This document shows positions 34,899-45,367 of a stretch of 64,000 nt of DNA, piece after piece. Position numbers and translations under genes: made by a program. Source of the DNA: JAHDFB01 sp965658745 (lineage in GTDB: Bacteria; Bacteroidota; Bacteroidia; Chitinophagales; Saprospiraceae). Position 1 is the stretch's first letter. Each line of letters starts with the position of its first letter. The notes beneath the pieces were generated by a model. The model saw nothing but the letters and a program-made list of their open reading frames with translations, did not search any database and was not told the origin of the DNA. Location: positions 62,001-126,000 of the forward strand of contig CBFHTK010000006.1 in NCBI GenBank assembly GCA_965658745.1. The letters are read 5' to 3'.

Positions 34899-37800
34899 AT
34901 GCTAACTAACACACTAAGAGTATTTTACGCTATTTTACTAGTAGCTCTCTTTTCGGGCTGTAGCCCAAAAGAATCAGCTCAAGTTGAGAATATCTCATCT
35001 TTTTCCAATGTTGTTCAAGCGTACACATCGAGCAGTATTTCCAAGTTGGATCCCATATTTATCGATCTTAGGAAATCTCAGATTAAAGAATTAGACGCGG
35101 TAAAGATACAAGAGGCTTTTTCTATCAATCCTACTGTTAAAGGTACCATTAATGTAGAAGATGAACACGTCATTGTGTTTACTCCATCGGAAGCTCTAAA
35201 ATCGGGAGAAGCTTATAGAGTGAGTTTAACTATGAATGATCTTATACTCGATAAATCAGCGGATTCTGATCGGCTGTATTTTACTTGTAATGTTGTTCCA
35301 CAATCGATTGATATTGAGCTTGCTGACTTCAGAATTGTTGACAAAAGACAAGAATTAGTTTTGGATATCGAGCTGGGAGACAAAGAACTAATGCAGACGT
35401 TAAGTTCCGGCTTAACCTTAAGTCAAGGTTCAGAGGAGTTAGATTTTAAGTTAGAAATAGCAGGATCAAGTGTCTTTAGATTAACTGCTCGCTTGGACGA
35501 AACAAATAAGGGAGAACAAGTCAAACTAATTGCAGATGAAGATGTGTTTCAATTAAATGAAACTGCAAGCTACACCTTCGATGTACCTAGTTTGGACGAA
35601 TTCAAGCTCGCTTTCATTCAGGATGATATTCCAAATCAAGTTGATTTTGTGTTTACCCAAGAGCTTGACCCTACCCAAAATCTTAATGGATTGATAAAGC
35701 TAGAAAATGGTAAAACACCTACCCTTAACATTTCGGCCAACAAATTGAGTGTTTTTTTGCCGACTAGTAATCAAAGTCAGACAATTGCTATCTCTAGGAG
35801 TATCAAAACTAAGTCAGGCGAGCAGCTCAACGTAGCTATTAATCATAGCCTGAACACGGTTAGCTTAAAACCAAAACTATCAGCAGTAGGCATTGGTCAT
35901 ATAGTCCCCACAGGTGGTAAAGTAGTATTTCCCTTCAAGGCACAAGGGTTAAAATCAATCCAAATAGAGATTTTTAAGATCCATACGGATAACGTCCAAC
36001 AGTTCTACCAAATGAACGAACTGTCAAACTATTACAATTTGGAATTTGTCGGTGAGGTAGTTCATGAACAAGAGATCGCTTTGTCTAGTTTGAGTTCAAG
36101 CTATAACTCCGCTGTCGAAAAGCTTTACGTATTTGATCTATTTGATTTTATCCAACAAGAACCAAATGCGATCTATGAAGTTCGAATTGGATTTTTACCT
36201 GCAGACGTGGCATTAGACTGTGCTTCCGAGATTAACTACGATTTTACTTCTCTAACTAGCTCAATTTTTGAATCTGGTTATTATGGTGTTTTCGACTATT
36301 ATGATGGCTTCAATTATAAGGATCGAAAAGATCCATGCAAGAAAGCTTTTTATGAAGAAGGGAAGTTTCTTAGAAAAATGGTTTTGGCTTCCAATCTAGG
36401 TATCATTGCTAAGAAAGAGAACAATAAGGATTTACATGTATTTGTAACAAATCTTCTTGATGCTGAGCCAATTACTGGTGTTCAGGTAGAGGTTTTCAAT
36501 AAGGCACAACGGTCCATTGCTACTCTTCAGTCTGACGAAACTGGTCAAGTTCATTTTACCAATATCGATGACGCATTTATGGTAAAAGCTTTAAAAGGTT
36601 CAGACGTCAATTGGTTGAGAATAACGGATGGAGATGCTCTAAACATGTCAAAATTTGATGTTTCAGGAAGAGCCAAAAAGAATGGAATAGATGGTTTTAT
36701 ATATGGAGAAAGAGCTGTTTGGAGACCTGGAGATTCAATGTTTCTAGACTTCATTCTACATGATCCGACCAACAAGTTACCTTCTGACCATCCAGTCACA
36801 TTGACTTTAGAGAATCCTCAGGGCGCGGTTGTTTTCAATAAAACTAAAACTTCTCATAAAGGACCGATATATAGCTTTATAGTGCCAACTCAAGCAGATT
36901 ATATAACAGGTGACTATCTCGCATATGTTCAAGTGGGAAGTAATAGATTCCCGCTATTTACTAAATTAGAGAATATTAAACCCAATAAATTTTCCATAAA
37001 GTCTGAGTTAGATCAAATTGATCTCAAAGGGTACCGGGATCAGTTTTTGAAAAACGGCGTTTCTCTGAATTATCAAGTAGATTGGCTCTATGGAGCTCCT
37101 GCTAAAAACAAAAAACTAGATGTTGAGATGATGCTTCGCCCCGTACCAGTATCGTTTGAGACATTTAAGGATTTTAAATTTACTGATCCGAGGTCGGAAT
37201 GGTCTTCTCCTCCTACCGAGATGCTCAGCTCTACAACCACTGATAATTCAGGTTCAGCAAAGATTCTCGTGCAATATAAAGAGGAAACTCTACCACCCGC
37301 AAGACTAAATCTTACACTGAAGGCAACTGCATATGAGAGTTCAGGCGATTTTAGCACGGATGTTAGTTCGACAACATTTAGTCCATATGATAGCTATGTG
37401 GGAATAGATTTACCAAGTAATTTATATGGTGACAAGAGAGTAGGAAAAGATGAGAAAGCCAATATAGAATTGGTTGTGCTATCTGATCAGGGGAAGCCAA
37501 TGTCCAATCGTTCCGTGAAAGTTAACATCTATAGAATGGAGCGCTATTGGTGGTGGAATAGCTATAACGATAAATTTGATTCTAGAAATGCAAAAGCTTT
37601 CATCTCCAAAGATCGATTTGCGATAAAATCTAATGCTCAAGGGAAATTGAATATTGATCCGAGTTTTTCTGAATACGGTAGATATTACGTGCAAGCATGT
37701 GACGATATCTCTGGTCATTGCACAGGGGATTACCTTTATGTCGGTTATGTTTGGGATAATGGTGAAGTTGACGCATCAATTCTTGATAATTCTACCCAGA

Positions 37801-40388
37801 TGAACCTGACGGTGAAACAAGAATCCTACAAAACAGGTGAAACTGTGAGTCTTAATATTCCTTCATATTTTGAAGGTAAGGCCCTTGTAAGTTTAGAAAA
37901 TGGAGATCAAGTTGTGGAATCCTTTTGGACGAAAGTCGAAAGGGGTAATAATAAAGTGAGTTTTACTGCTCAGGAATCTATGTTTCCGACAATTTATGCG
38001 CACGTCACGATGTTGCAAAAACATGTTGATAAAGCAAATGATATGCCCTTGCGACTCTATGGTGTCGCTCCGATTAAAATTACTGAAAGTTCACTAGAAT
38101 TGAATCCGGAAATTTCAACAGTCGATTCATATAAACCAAAGGAGATAGTCTCCATTGAAGTTAGTGAATCTTCCAATAAAGCGATGAATTATACTTTAGC
38201 AATAGTTGAAGAGGGCCTTCTCAATCTTTCAAATTTCCAGACTCCAGATCCTTTCAATAAATTGTATTCGAAACCATCGCTTGGAGTAAAAACCATTGAT
38301 TTGTATAATGATGTGTTATCTGAATACGGAGCAGATATCACTGAACTTTATGCTATTGGTGGTGATGCGGCACTTGTGAAAACAAAGAACGATGTTCGAG
38401 CAAATCGTTTCAAACCTGTAGTAAAGCACTTAGGTCCTTTTCATCTTGCAAAAGGAAGTAAAAGAAAGCACGAAATTACCTTGCCAAATTATGTTGGTGC
38501 GGTTCGAATTATGGTAGTAGCCGCGGACGGCGCCTCTTACGGTTCAACAGAAAAAACTGTATCCGTTAAGCAAGATCTTATGCTTCTAGCAACGCTTCCA
38601 CGAACTCTGAGTCCAGGCGATAAGCTAGATGTGCCTGTGACGGTCTTTTCGATGAAAGAAAATATGGGAGATGTCTCGGTGGGAGTTGATGTATTAGATG
38701 ATTTCTTGAGTTTACCTGTCAAGAATAAACAGCTGAGATTTACAAAACCGGACGAGAAAATAGCGTCGTTTCCAGCGGAGGTAGGGACTCAAGAAGGAGT
38801 TGCCAAATTAAATTTTTATGCTAAAAGTGGACAGTTAAGTTCCAGTCAGGATATCGAAATACAAGTACAAAATGCTAATCCTGTGAGTCGGAGAAGTACA
38901 GGAAAATTGCTTCCCGCAGGAGAGACATGGACATCTGAACTTTCCGCTATGAGCGCCAATCCTTCTGAAGTGATATTTTCAGCTAATAGCTTGGCCCCAA
39001 TAAACCTTGAAAATCATTTTCAGAGTTTACGACAGTATCCATACGGATGTTTGGAACAGCGAATTTCAGCTGCATTTGCAGCTCTTTATCAAGGAGATCT
39101 TATGGAACTGAATACATCGCAAAAACAGCGCTCAAATATCATGATTCAAGATCTTTTGGGCGATCTATACATGTTTAGACTTGCAAACGGTTATTCAACC
39201 TGGCCAGGGGCCATTTATTATAATGATTATGTAACCAGCTACTTGGGAGATTTTTTGGCGGAAGCCAAATTTAAAGGATATAAAGTGCCTGATGATATAT
39301 GGAGTAAGGTAGAAAAGGACTTGACAGCCCTTTCAAATAACTGGGTTCTGAATGATAAATCTAAGTACACTTCTGAACGTTCGATTGTTTATCAGACGTA
39401 TCGTCTTTTTGCCCTAGCTCAGATGGGGAAACCCCTTCTCAATGAGATGAATCGGATCAAGGAAGATCATAAACTTTCGCGACAAGCTACGATTATCCTC
39501 GCTGCAGCATATGCCGTCGCTGGTAGAAAAGATCAAGCAAGCCAGCTACTTCAAATGAATTCTACAGAGTCTAACATAAACTCGTATGATGCTTACAGTA
39601 ATGCATTAAGAAATCACTCTATGTTGACTTTAATGTTCAATTTGATCGGTGATTCTGAGCGCTACGCAGAGTCACTTATTGCTTTGAATGAATACTTGGA
39701 AAATCAAGATTATCTGTCAACAAATACTGCAGCTTTCGTATTCAGAGCATTAGCTAAGTCCCAACAAAACAAGAAAGATAAATCTGTTCAAATTGAGCTC
39801 GATTGGAATAATAGTAACAATACTTTGACGTCTTCTACAGGGGCTGTTTTTGTTCAATCAGATTTCACAGCAAGTAAGAGTTTTTCGATTACCAATACAT
39901 CTACAGAATCAGTATATGTTCAAGCTACAACGGTAGGAAAAGAACTTTTGGGATCAGAAGGAGCTTCATCTAAAAACTTATCTATCAAAACTTCTTTCCT
40001 CGATGTTGAAGGAAAAGCAGTCGATGTCAGTTCGGTTGCACAAGGTACAACAATTAAGGTGCGCACTACGATTCGAAAACCAGCGGATGCACTTGGTAAT
40101 TTTGATGAATTAGCATTGCGACAAGTTCTGCCAAATGGGTGGGAAATTATAAATAATCGAGCTCTGGGATTTGGAGGACGAATGCCCCAAGGCGTCGAAT
40201 TTCAAGATTTTAAAGATAATCAAGTCAATAGCTTTTTCAGTCTTGAAAATAAAAATGAAGTTACGATTGAGATAGTTGCGAAAGCTACATACCTTGGATC
40301 TTTCTATTTTCCAAAAATGATCTGTGAGCACATGTATAGCAATAATATATTTGCCGAAAGTAAAGGATTCAAAATAACGGTGAGGTAG
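34899..40388 (+). CDS. Alpha-2-macroglobulin family lipoprotein with intact thioester motif
   Basis: A 1829-residue bacterial alpha-2-macroglobulin (YfhM-like). It starts with a lipoprotein signal (LFSGC, Cys21), continues with many macroglobulin beta domains, including the MG-type ERAVWRPGDSMFLDFIL segment near residue 610 and a long bait-like stretch, and a thioester domain with PYGCLEQR (Cys1384), the residues that form the covalent trap, then the helical complement-like domain and a C-terminal MG domain. It is thought to trap proteases in the periplasm, protecting the cell. In Escherichia coli the gene neighbours pbpC; here pbpC is ~7 kb upstream. The frame extends 11 codons before 34899, but the signal begins there. 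Confidence 0.93.
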   Translation: MLTNTLRVFYAILLVALFSGCSPKESAQVENISSFSNVVQAYTSSSISKLDPIFIDLRKSQIKELDAVKIQEAFSINPTVKGTINVEDEHVIVFTPSEALKSGEAYRVSLTMNDLILDKSADSDRLYFTCNVVPQSIDIELADFRIVDKRQELVLDIELGDKELMQTLSSGLTLSQGSEELDFKLEIAGSSVFRLTARLDETNKGEQVKLIADEDVFQLNETASYTFDVPSLDEFKLAFIQDDIPNQVDFVFTQELDPTQNLNGLIKLENGKTPTLNISANKLSVFLPTSNQSQTIAISRSIKTKSGEQLNVAINHSLNTVSLKPKLSAVGIGHIVPTGGKVVFPFKAQGLKSIQIEIFKIHTDNVQQFYQMNELSNYYNLEFVGEVVHEQEIALSSLSSSYNSAVEKLYVFDLFDFIQQEPNAIYEVRIGFLPADVALDCASEINYDFTSLTSSIFESGYYGVFDYYDGFNYKDRKDPCKKAFYEEGKFLRKMVLASNLGIIAKKENNKDLHVFVTNLLDAEPITGVQVEVFNKAQRSIATLQSDETGQVHFTNIDDAFMVKALKGSDVNWLRITDGDALNMSKFDVSGRAKKNGIDGFIYGERAVWRPGDSMFLDFILHDPTNKLPSDHPVTLTLENPQGAVVFNKTKTSHKGPIYSFIVPTQADYITGDYLAYVQVGSNRFPLFTKLENIKPNKFSIKSELDQIDLKGYRDQFLKNGVSLNYQVDWLYGAPAKNKKLDVEMMLRPVPVSFETFKDFKFTDPRSEWSSPPTEMLSSTTTDNSGSAKILVQYKEETLPPARLNLTLKATAYESSGDFSTDVSSTTFSPYDSYVGIDLPSNLYGDKRVGKDEKANIELVVLSDQGKPMSNRSVKVNIYRMERYWWWNSYNDKFDSRNAKAFISKDRFAIKSNAQGKLNIDPSFSEYGRYYVQACDDISGHCTGDYLYVGYVWDNGEVDASILDNSTQMNLTVKQESYKTGETVSLNIPSYFEGKALVSLENGDQVVESFWTKVERGNNKVSFTAQESMFPTIYAHVTMLQKHVDKANDMPLRLYGVAPIKITESSLELNPEISTVDSYKPKEIVSIEVSESSNKAMNYTLAIVEEGLLNLSNFQTPDPFNKLYSKPSLGVKTIDLYNDVLSEYGADITELYAIGGDAALVKTKNDVRANRFKPVVKHLGPFHLAKGSKRKHEITLPNYVGAVRIMVVAADGASYGSTEKTVSVKQDLMLLATLPRTLSPGDKLDVPVTVFSMKENMGDVSVGVDVLDDFLSLPVKNKQLRFTKPDEKIASFPAEVGTQEGVAKLNFYAKSGQLSSSQDIEIQVQNANPVSRRSTGKLLPAGETWTSELSAMSANPSEVIFSANSLAPINLENHFQSLRQYPYGCLEQRISAAFAALYQGDLMELNTSQKQRSNIMIQDLLGDLYMFRLANGYSTWPGAIYYNDYVTSYLGDFLAEAKFKGYKVPDDIWSKVEKDLTALSNNWVLNDKSKYTSERSIVYQTYRLFALAQMGKPLLNEMNRIKEDHKLSRQATIILAAAYAVAGRKDQASQLLQMNSTESNINSYDAYSNALRNHSMLTLMFNLIGDSERYAESLIALNEYLENQDYLSTNTAAFVFRALAKSQQNKKDKSVQIELDWNNSNNTLTSSTGAVFVQSDFTASKSFSITNTSTESVYVQATTVGKELLGSEGASSKNLSIKTSFLDVEGKAVDVSSVAQGTTIKVRTTIRKPADALGNFDELALRQVLPNGWEIINNRALGFGGRMPQGVEFQDFKDNQVNSFFSLENKNEVTIEIVAKATYLGSFYFPKMICEHMYSNNIFAESKGFKITVR

Positions 40389-40515
40389 GCTACATGAATA
40401 AAAAATGAATAGTTTTGTAAATGCCTAAAGAGCACATTTTTGCTGATCTACGTTCAACACGTAGAATGTAAATTTGTGAAAGTGGAATTTGTGATTAAAG
40501 AATAAAAAAGATAAC

Positions 40516-41760
40516 ATGGAGTTAAAACATACACTTGAAGATCGCTTTCTTCGCTACGTTAAAATTGATACTGAGGCAGACCCTTTCAGCGACAGTTCTC
40601 CTTCAACAGAGAAGCAAAAGAATTTGTCAAGATTACTTGTCAAAGAGTTACATGAAATGGGTTTAGAAAATGCATATACAAACGAGCATGGATACGTTTA
40701 TGCAACCATTCCTAGTAATTCTAAGAAGGATATCGACGGAGTATTCTTTTGTTCACATGTTGACACAGCTCCAGATGTTACTGGAAAGGATGTGAAACCT
40801 ATTGTTCATAGGAATTATCAAGGTCAAGATATCATACTTCCAGACGATAATTCTCAAGTGATATCAGCGACAAAGTATCCGCAACTATTAGATAAAATTG
40901 GACATGATATCGTTACAGCAAGTGGTAAAACTTTGCTAGGCTCAGATGACAAGAGCGGCGTTGCAATTATCATGGATGCAATGTATCAACTTATGCATAC
41001 GGTATCAGATATCGAGCATGGTCCAGTCTCTGTATTATTCACTACCGACGAAGAGATAGGTCGCGGAGTGCAACATGTTGATACCACCTTAATTCCTGCA
41101 AAATTTGGATATACACTTGACGGAGGAGATTTGGGAGACTATGCTGACGAGAATTTTTCAGCAGACAGCATCGTCTTGACGGTTCATGGAGTGTCGGCTC
41201 ATCCGGGGTATGCAAAAGGTAAAATGGAGCACAGTATTAAAATTGCAGCAGCAATCATTGATCGCCTTCCAAAGGATACTTTAAGTCCCGAGACAACCTC
41301 CGGAAAAGAAGGGTTTATACATCCAAATCACATTGAAGGAGGTCTAGAAAAAACAGTGGTAAAGTTCATAATTAGGGACTTTGATACCAGTGCATTAGAG
41401 CACAGAGAAAAGCTAATTGAAAATACCGCAAAAGAGGTATTGAAAGATTATCCAGGATCAAGTTTTAAGATTGAGCGCAACGAGCAATATCGAAACATGA
41501 AGGATATGATTGACCAATATCCGTTTATTTCTGAGCTTGCTCTTGATGCGATGAAAGAGGCAGGAGTCGAAGCTAAACCTAAAGCGATTCGAGGAGGAAC
41601 AGATGGCGCTGTTTTGAGCCATCGAGGTTTGCCATGTCCCAATATATTTGCTGCAGAACAAGCGATTCATTCAAGACATGAATGGACAAGTCTTCAAGAT
41701 ATGGAGAAAGCAGTTGAAACTATTTTGCATATTGTGAAGCTTAATGCCGAGCGATTTTAG
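40516..41760 (+). CDS. pepT: Peptidase T (aminotripeptidase)
   Basis: A 414-residue M20-family zinc peptidase that removes the N-terminal residue of tripeptides in the cytosol. Zinc and catalytic motifs are visible: FCSHVDTAPD (His/Asp), LLGSDDKSGVA, VLFTTDEEIGRGVQH (catalytic Glu), LDGGDLGDY and the late SRHEWTS histidine. The dimerisation domain sits between (GVSAHPGYAKGKM). Full length with no signal. It lies 17 bases before the NADH dehydrogenase gene, so the two could be cotranscribed, although their functions are unrelated. Confidence 0.95.
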   Translation: MELKHTLEDRFLRYVKIDTEADPFSDSSPSTEKQKNLSRLLVKELHEMGLENAYTNEHGYVYATIPSNSKKDIDGVFFCSHVDTAPDVTGKDVKPIVHRNYQGQDIILPDDNSQVISATKYPQLLDKIGHDIVTASGKTLLGSDDKSGVAIIMDAMYQLMHTVSDIEHGPVSVLFTTDEEIGRGVQHVDTTLIPAKFGYTLDGGDLGDYADENFSADSIVLTVHGVSAHPGYAKGKMEHSIKIAAAIIDRLPKDTLSPETTSGKEGFIHPNHIEGGLEKTVVKFIIRDFDTSALEHREKLIENTAKEVLKDYPGSSFKIERNEQYRNMKDMIDQYPFISELALDAMKEAGVEAKPKAIRGGTDGAVLSHRGLPCPNIFAAEQAIHSRHEWTSLQDMEKAVETILHIVKLNAERF

Positions 41761-41777
41761 AGACCTAAATACTACTT

Positions 41778-43097
41778 TTGGACCTAACACTCAATATCCC
41801 AGAATCGGATTTACCACGAATTATTATTGTCGGAGCTGGTTTTGGTGGCTTGACCTTAGCTCGTAAACTAAGAAATCAAGCTTATCAAGTTATCCTCTTA
41901 GATCGTCAAAACTATCATCAATTTCAACCGCTTTTTTATCAGGTTGCGATGGCAGGTTTGGAGCCTAGCGCGATTTCATTTCCGTTAAGAAAGACGTTTC
42001 AGAATTCAGATAATGTTTTTATTCGGGTATGTACTTTGGAAAGTGTTGATCGAGTTAATAAGAAGGTAGTAACATCACAAGGAAATCTAGATTACGACGC
42101 CTTGGTCATTGCAACTGGAGCAGTTACTAATTTCTTTGGAAATTCAGAAATTGAAAAGCACGCATTTGGCTTAAAAACTGTAGGAGAGTCTCTTGATCTT
42201 CGAAATCATATTCTCACTGATTTTGAAAAAGCGCTTCAAACTGTAAACTACGACGATAGACAAGCTTTGATAGATATTGTCATCGTGGGTGGTGGTCCTA
42301 CAGGAGTTGAAATGGCTGGTGCATTAGCAGAAATGCGAAAGTACATACTACCAAAGGATTATAGAGAATTAAATCATCAGGAAGTAGATATCTATTTGAT
42401 ACAAGGAGGTGAAAATTTACTACAAGGAATGGATGATTCTTTGGGTGATGCGGCTGTTGAGTATTTGAGGAAAATGGATGTTAAAGTTCTTTTGAATACA
42501 AGGGTAGATCAAATTGCAGAAGATCATGTGGTCACTGCTGACGGGCAAAAAATAGTTGCTGGAAAGGTGGTTTGGGCAGCAGGAGTTACTTGTGAAATTG
42601 TAGAAGGGCTTGAAAGAGAAAAATTCTATGGACGCGGAAATAGACTCAGAGTGAACGCGTTTAATCAACTTGTAGAAGGCAATTTTATTTTCGCCCTCGG
42701 TGATGCTGCGATGATGGAGTCAGAGGACTTGCAGTACGGCCATCCGCAAGTAGCGCAACCTGCCATTCAACAAGCAAAGAACCTTGCGAGAAACTTAAGA
42801 AAATCACAAGGTGATTTATCCGATACTTCCAAATGGAAACCTTTTGCATACAAAGATTACGGCACAATGGCAACCGTAGGTCGAAACAAAGCACTTGTGG
42901 AATTACCATTTTTCAAGTTTAAGGGCTTTTTTGCCTGGGTGATGTGGTTACTTGTTCATTTGTACGCATTGATTGGTGTAAAGAACAGGGTAGTGGTGAT
43001 GTTGAATTGGTGGTGGAATTATATAACTTATGATCAATCATTGAGACTGATTATTCGCCCTAAAAACAAAAAAGGGCAGGAATCAAGAAAGACTTGA
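41778..43097 (+). CDS. ndh: Type II NADH dehydrogenase (NDH-2)
   Basis: A 439-residue, single-subunit NADH:quinone oxidoreductase on the inner face of the membrane; it passes electrons to quinone without pumping protons. The FAD fold starts IIIVGAGFGGLTLARKL, NRQNYHQFQPLFYQVA follows, the NADH fold is IVIVGGGPTGVEMAGALAEM, the quinone-side AQPAIQQAKNLARNL helix is present, and the C-terminal amphipathic/hydrophobic part (AWVMWLLVHLYALIG) anchors it. The only start before the FAD motif is a TTG at 41778; the in-frame stop just upstream rules out others. With complex III downstream, it forms part of the quinone-linked chain. Confidence 0.92.
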   Translation: MDLTLNIPESDLPRIIIVGAGFGGLTLARKLRNQAYQVILLDRQNYHQFQPLFYQVAMAGLEPSAISFPLRKTFQNSDNVFIRVCTLESVDRVNKKVVTSQGNLDYDALVIATGAVTNFFGNSEIEKHAFGLKTVGESLDLRNHILTDFEKALQTVNYDDRQALIDIVIVGGGPTGVEMAGALAEMRKYILPKDYRELNHQEVDIYLIQGGENLLQGMDDSLGDAAVEYLRKMDVKVLLNTRVDQIAEDHVVTADGQKIVAGKVVWAAGVTCEIVEGLEREKFYGRGNRLRVNAFNQLVEGNFIFALGDAAMMESEDLQYGHPQVAQPAIQQAKNLARNLRKSQGDLSDTSKWKPFAYKDYGTMATVGRNKALVELPFFKFKGFFAWVMWLLVHLYALIGVKNRVVVMLNWWWNYITYDQSLRLIIRPKNKKGQESRKT

Positions 43098-43108
43098 TTA
43101 CCTACCCA

Positions 43109-43303
43109 TTAACACACCATGAAAAACTTTGTCTTAAAGAGTACGATACTCTTGTGACAAATATACATTAGTTTTTCAATTGTCCAATTATTCTGCTTCG
43201 TAATTTGAGCGAACACTCTAGTTATCAACCACTTGTTCTCAAGTGTTTGGTTTAAACCATTGTAAAGATGATAGCAATTCAGAGTCTTTTCTAAATCACC
43301 CAT
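43109..43303 (-). CDS. Possible small ORF, uncertain
   Basis: A 64-codon frame starting MGDLEKTLNCYHLYNGLNQ and continuing NNWTIEKLMYICHKS, within a 274-base gap between convergent ndh and sppA. Composition looks protein-like (mixed charged and aromatic), but there is no recognisable family, signal or clear promoter. A weak hairpin covers the ndh stop at 43074-43107. It may be random; I give it low weight. Confidence 0.25.
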   Translation of the reverse strand: MGDLEKTLNCYHLYNGLNQTLENKWLITRVFAQITKQNNWTIEKLMYICHKSIVLFKTKFFMVC

Positions 43304-43371
43304 AGAAAATTTTGGGATATTATTTGGTCATCAAGTTTTGATGACAAAGCAATTTATGTCTGTATCTGGGA

Positions 43372-45084
43372 CTAGTAGAAGAGATCAATATTTTCCATTC
43401 TCGACATGACTTTTGGTCTTTCTAGTAACTGATCTAGTTCTTCTATTTGGTTCTTCAGTGCCGATGCTTGGTTGCCAATACTTTTCAAACTAAAAAGTGG
43501 ATTGATCTTAGCAAATTCAGAAAAGTCAGTTTTTACCTTGGGATAGTCAGTAAAGACAAGTCGATCTAATTCGTAACGAGCCTCTAAACTATCAAGTAGA
43601 TCCACAAAGTAGATTGTTTCGTCAACCAAACCTATGTCTTTTGCATCAGTTCCACTATATATACGCCCTTGTGCTAGATCATATACACTGTCTTGTTGGA
43701 TTGCCCTTCCGGTAGCAACTCTCTTAACAAATAGTTCGTACAAATCATCCGCGGATCTTCGCAAATTCTCCTTTTGAGGTTCACTCAGCTCTTGGAGACT
43801 GCTATATCGTGTAGCATGTGGTCCCGTTTTTATCGCATCAAAATCGATACCTAAATTGTCAGAAAGTGCTTTCTCGAGTACTGGAAATGCAATGAAAACA
43901 CCTATTGAGCCCGTTACAGAACCGGGAGCCGAATATATTCTATCAGCGCCTGCCATAATGTAGTAGCCACCGCTCCCTGCGACTGATGAAATACTGCAAA
44001 TTACATCCTTGCCAGCATCTTTTGTTAACTCTACTTCATGCCAAATTCTGTCCGACGCAGTTCCACTGCCTCCTGGTGAATTTACTCTCATTAATACAAG
44101 ATCAATTTCATCATTTTTTCGAATCTCTTCGAATGCTTTTCTTAGTTTTTTGGTGGAAGCATTTCCTTCATTATCTAGGATGCTTCCCTCCACAACAACA
44201 TATGCGGCATTAGCTTTCTCTTTTTTCTTGAAAAAGTCTTTCGATGCTTTATATCTAGAAAGTGAAATAACAGGAGATTTTTCGCGACCTGTATGTTCCT
44301 TTAAAAACGTCTCATATTCAGGTTTGTAGGATTTTACATCAGCTAGTTTGAGGCTTAAACATGCATCTGAGTCGAAAGCAAGGTTTTCTTGTATGATTTG
44401 CTCAATTCTTTCAGATCCAATGCCTCTATTATCGGAAATGGTTTGAATCAGTTCCTCTTGTAGACCATACAGATATTTTTCATACTGCATTCTATTTTGC
44501 GGACTTGAAGATGTTCTATTGTAACTCTCAACAAAACTCTTAAATTTTCCTGCTGAATATATTTCCATCTCGATTCCATATTGATCAAGAAACCCTTTGT
44601 AGTAACTGAGGATAATTGAGTAGCCTTTAAGATCTATTTCTCCCATAGGGTCAATGAAAATCGAGTCTGCCATAGAAGCGAGTAAATATGCACTCTGCGT
44701 GTAGTAATCACCATGTGCGTAAATTGATTTTCCTGATTCCCTAAACTTGACCAAAGCGCGATTAAGTTCCATCGATGTCACATGCCGTAGATTGGATTGT
44801 CCGTTTATGGAAATACCATCAATTTGCGGATCGCTTGCTGCTGCTTCAATCAGCTCGATCGTGTTCTTTAGTGTTGGAGGTGGGCTTTCGCCCAAAATGA
44901 GCGATTGGATTGGAGACATTTCGATAGACAACTCAGCTGGATTGGCGGCAAAGGACAATTCTAGTATACTGTGATCTTCAATTTTCTGTTTGGAAACAAC
45001 TGCTGAATAAACACCAAGTGCCGCCAACCCTATTACAAGTAGTAGAACGAGGAACGCAATTGCTATGAACTTTAAGATTTTCAT
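43372..45084 (-). CDS. sppA: Signal peptide peptidase SppA, 67K type
   Basis: A 570-residue duplicated ClpP-fold protease anchored by one N-terminal membrane helix (ILKFIAIAFLVLLLVIGLAAL). It degrades cleaved signal peptides in the inner membrane. Catalytic lysine is in IYSAGKFKSFVESYNR (first half, about residue 180); the serine nucleophile is in ISSVAGSGGYYIMAGADRIYS of the second half, preceded by MRVNSPGGSGTAS. The arrangement (Lys in the first copy, Ser in the second) is typical of the long bacterial form. Monocistronic; convergent with ndh. Confidence 0.93.
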   Translation of the reverse strand: MKILKFIAIAFLVLLLVIGLAALGVYSAVVSKQKIEDHSILELSFAANPAELSIEMSPIQSLILGESPPPTLKNTIELIEAAASDPQIDGISINGQSNLRHVTSMELNRALVKFRESGKSIYAHGDYYTQSAYLLASMADSIFIDPMGEIDLKGYSIILSYYKGFLDQYGIEMEIYSAGKFKSFVESYNRTSSSPQNRMQYEKYLYGLQEELIQTISDNRGIGSERIEQIIQENLAFDSDACLSLKLADVKSYKPEYETFLKEHTGREKSPVISLSRYKASKDFFKKKEKANAAYVVVEGSILDNEGNASTKKLRKAFEEIRKNDEIDLVLMRVNSPGGSGTASDRIWHEVELTKDAGKDVICSISSVAGSGGYYIMAGADRIYSAPGSVTGSIGVFIAFPVLEKALSDNLGIDFDAIKTGPHATRYSSLQELSEPQKENLRRSADDLYELFVKRVATGRAIQQDSVYDLAQGRIYSGTDAKDIGLVDETIYFVDLLDSLEARYELDRLVFTDYPKVKTDFSEFAKINPLFSLKSIGNQASALKNQIEELDQLLERPKVMSRMENIDLFY

Positions 45085-45367
45085 ATTGATGTATCCAGTG
45101 TTTTCATTGAAAAGTTAAATCTACTGTATTAGTTTACGAAAAGCGATAAAAATAGATGAATTGGACTATTTCGCAGATAATCAAATGGTTTTACCTAAAA
45201 AGTTGTTCTCGACGCATCGTCTTGACTGGTCACAAGGTCAATATTTAGTAATGTCATGTCGTTAAGTTACTGAATTGTCCTACTTAGGATCAAATTATTG
45301 ATGAGAGGTTAGCTCAGACCGATATTACTGTTTATCTTGTAGCTTGTTTTGAACCGAGACTTTAAAT

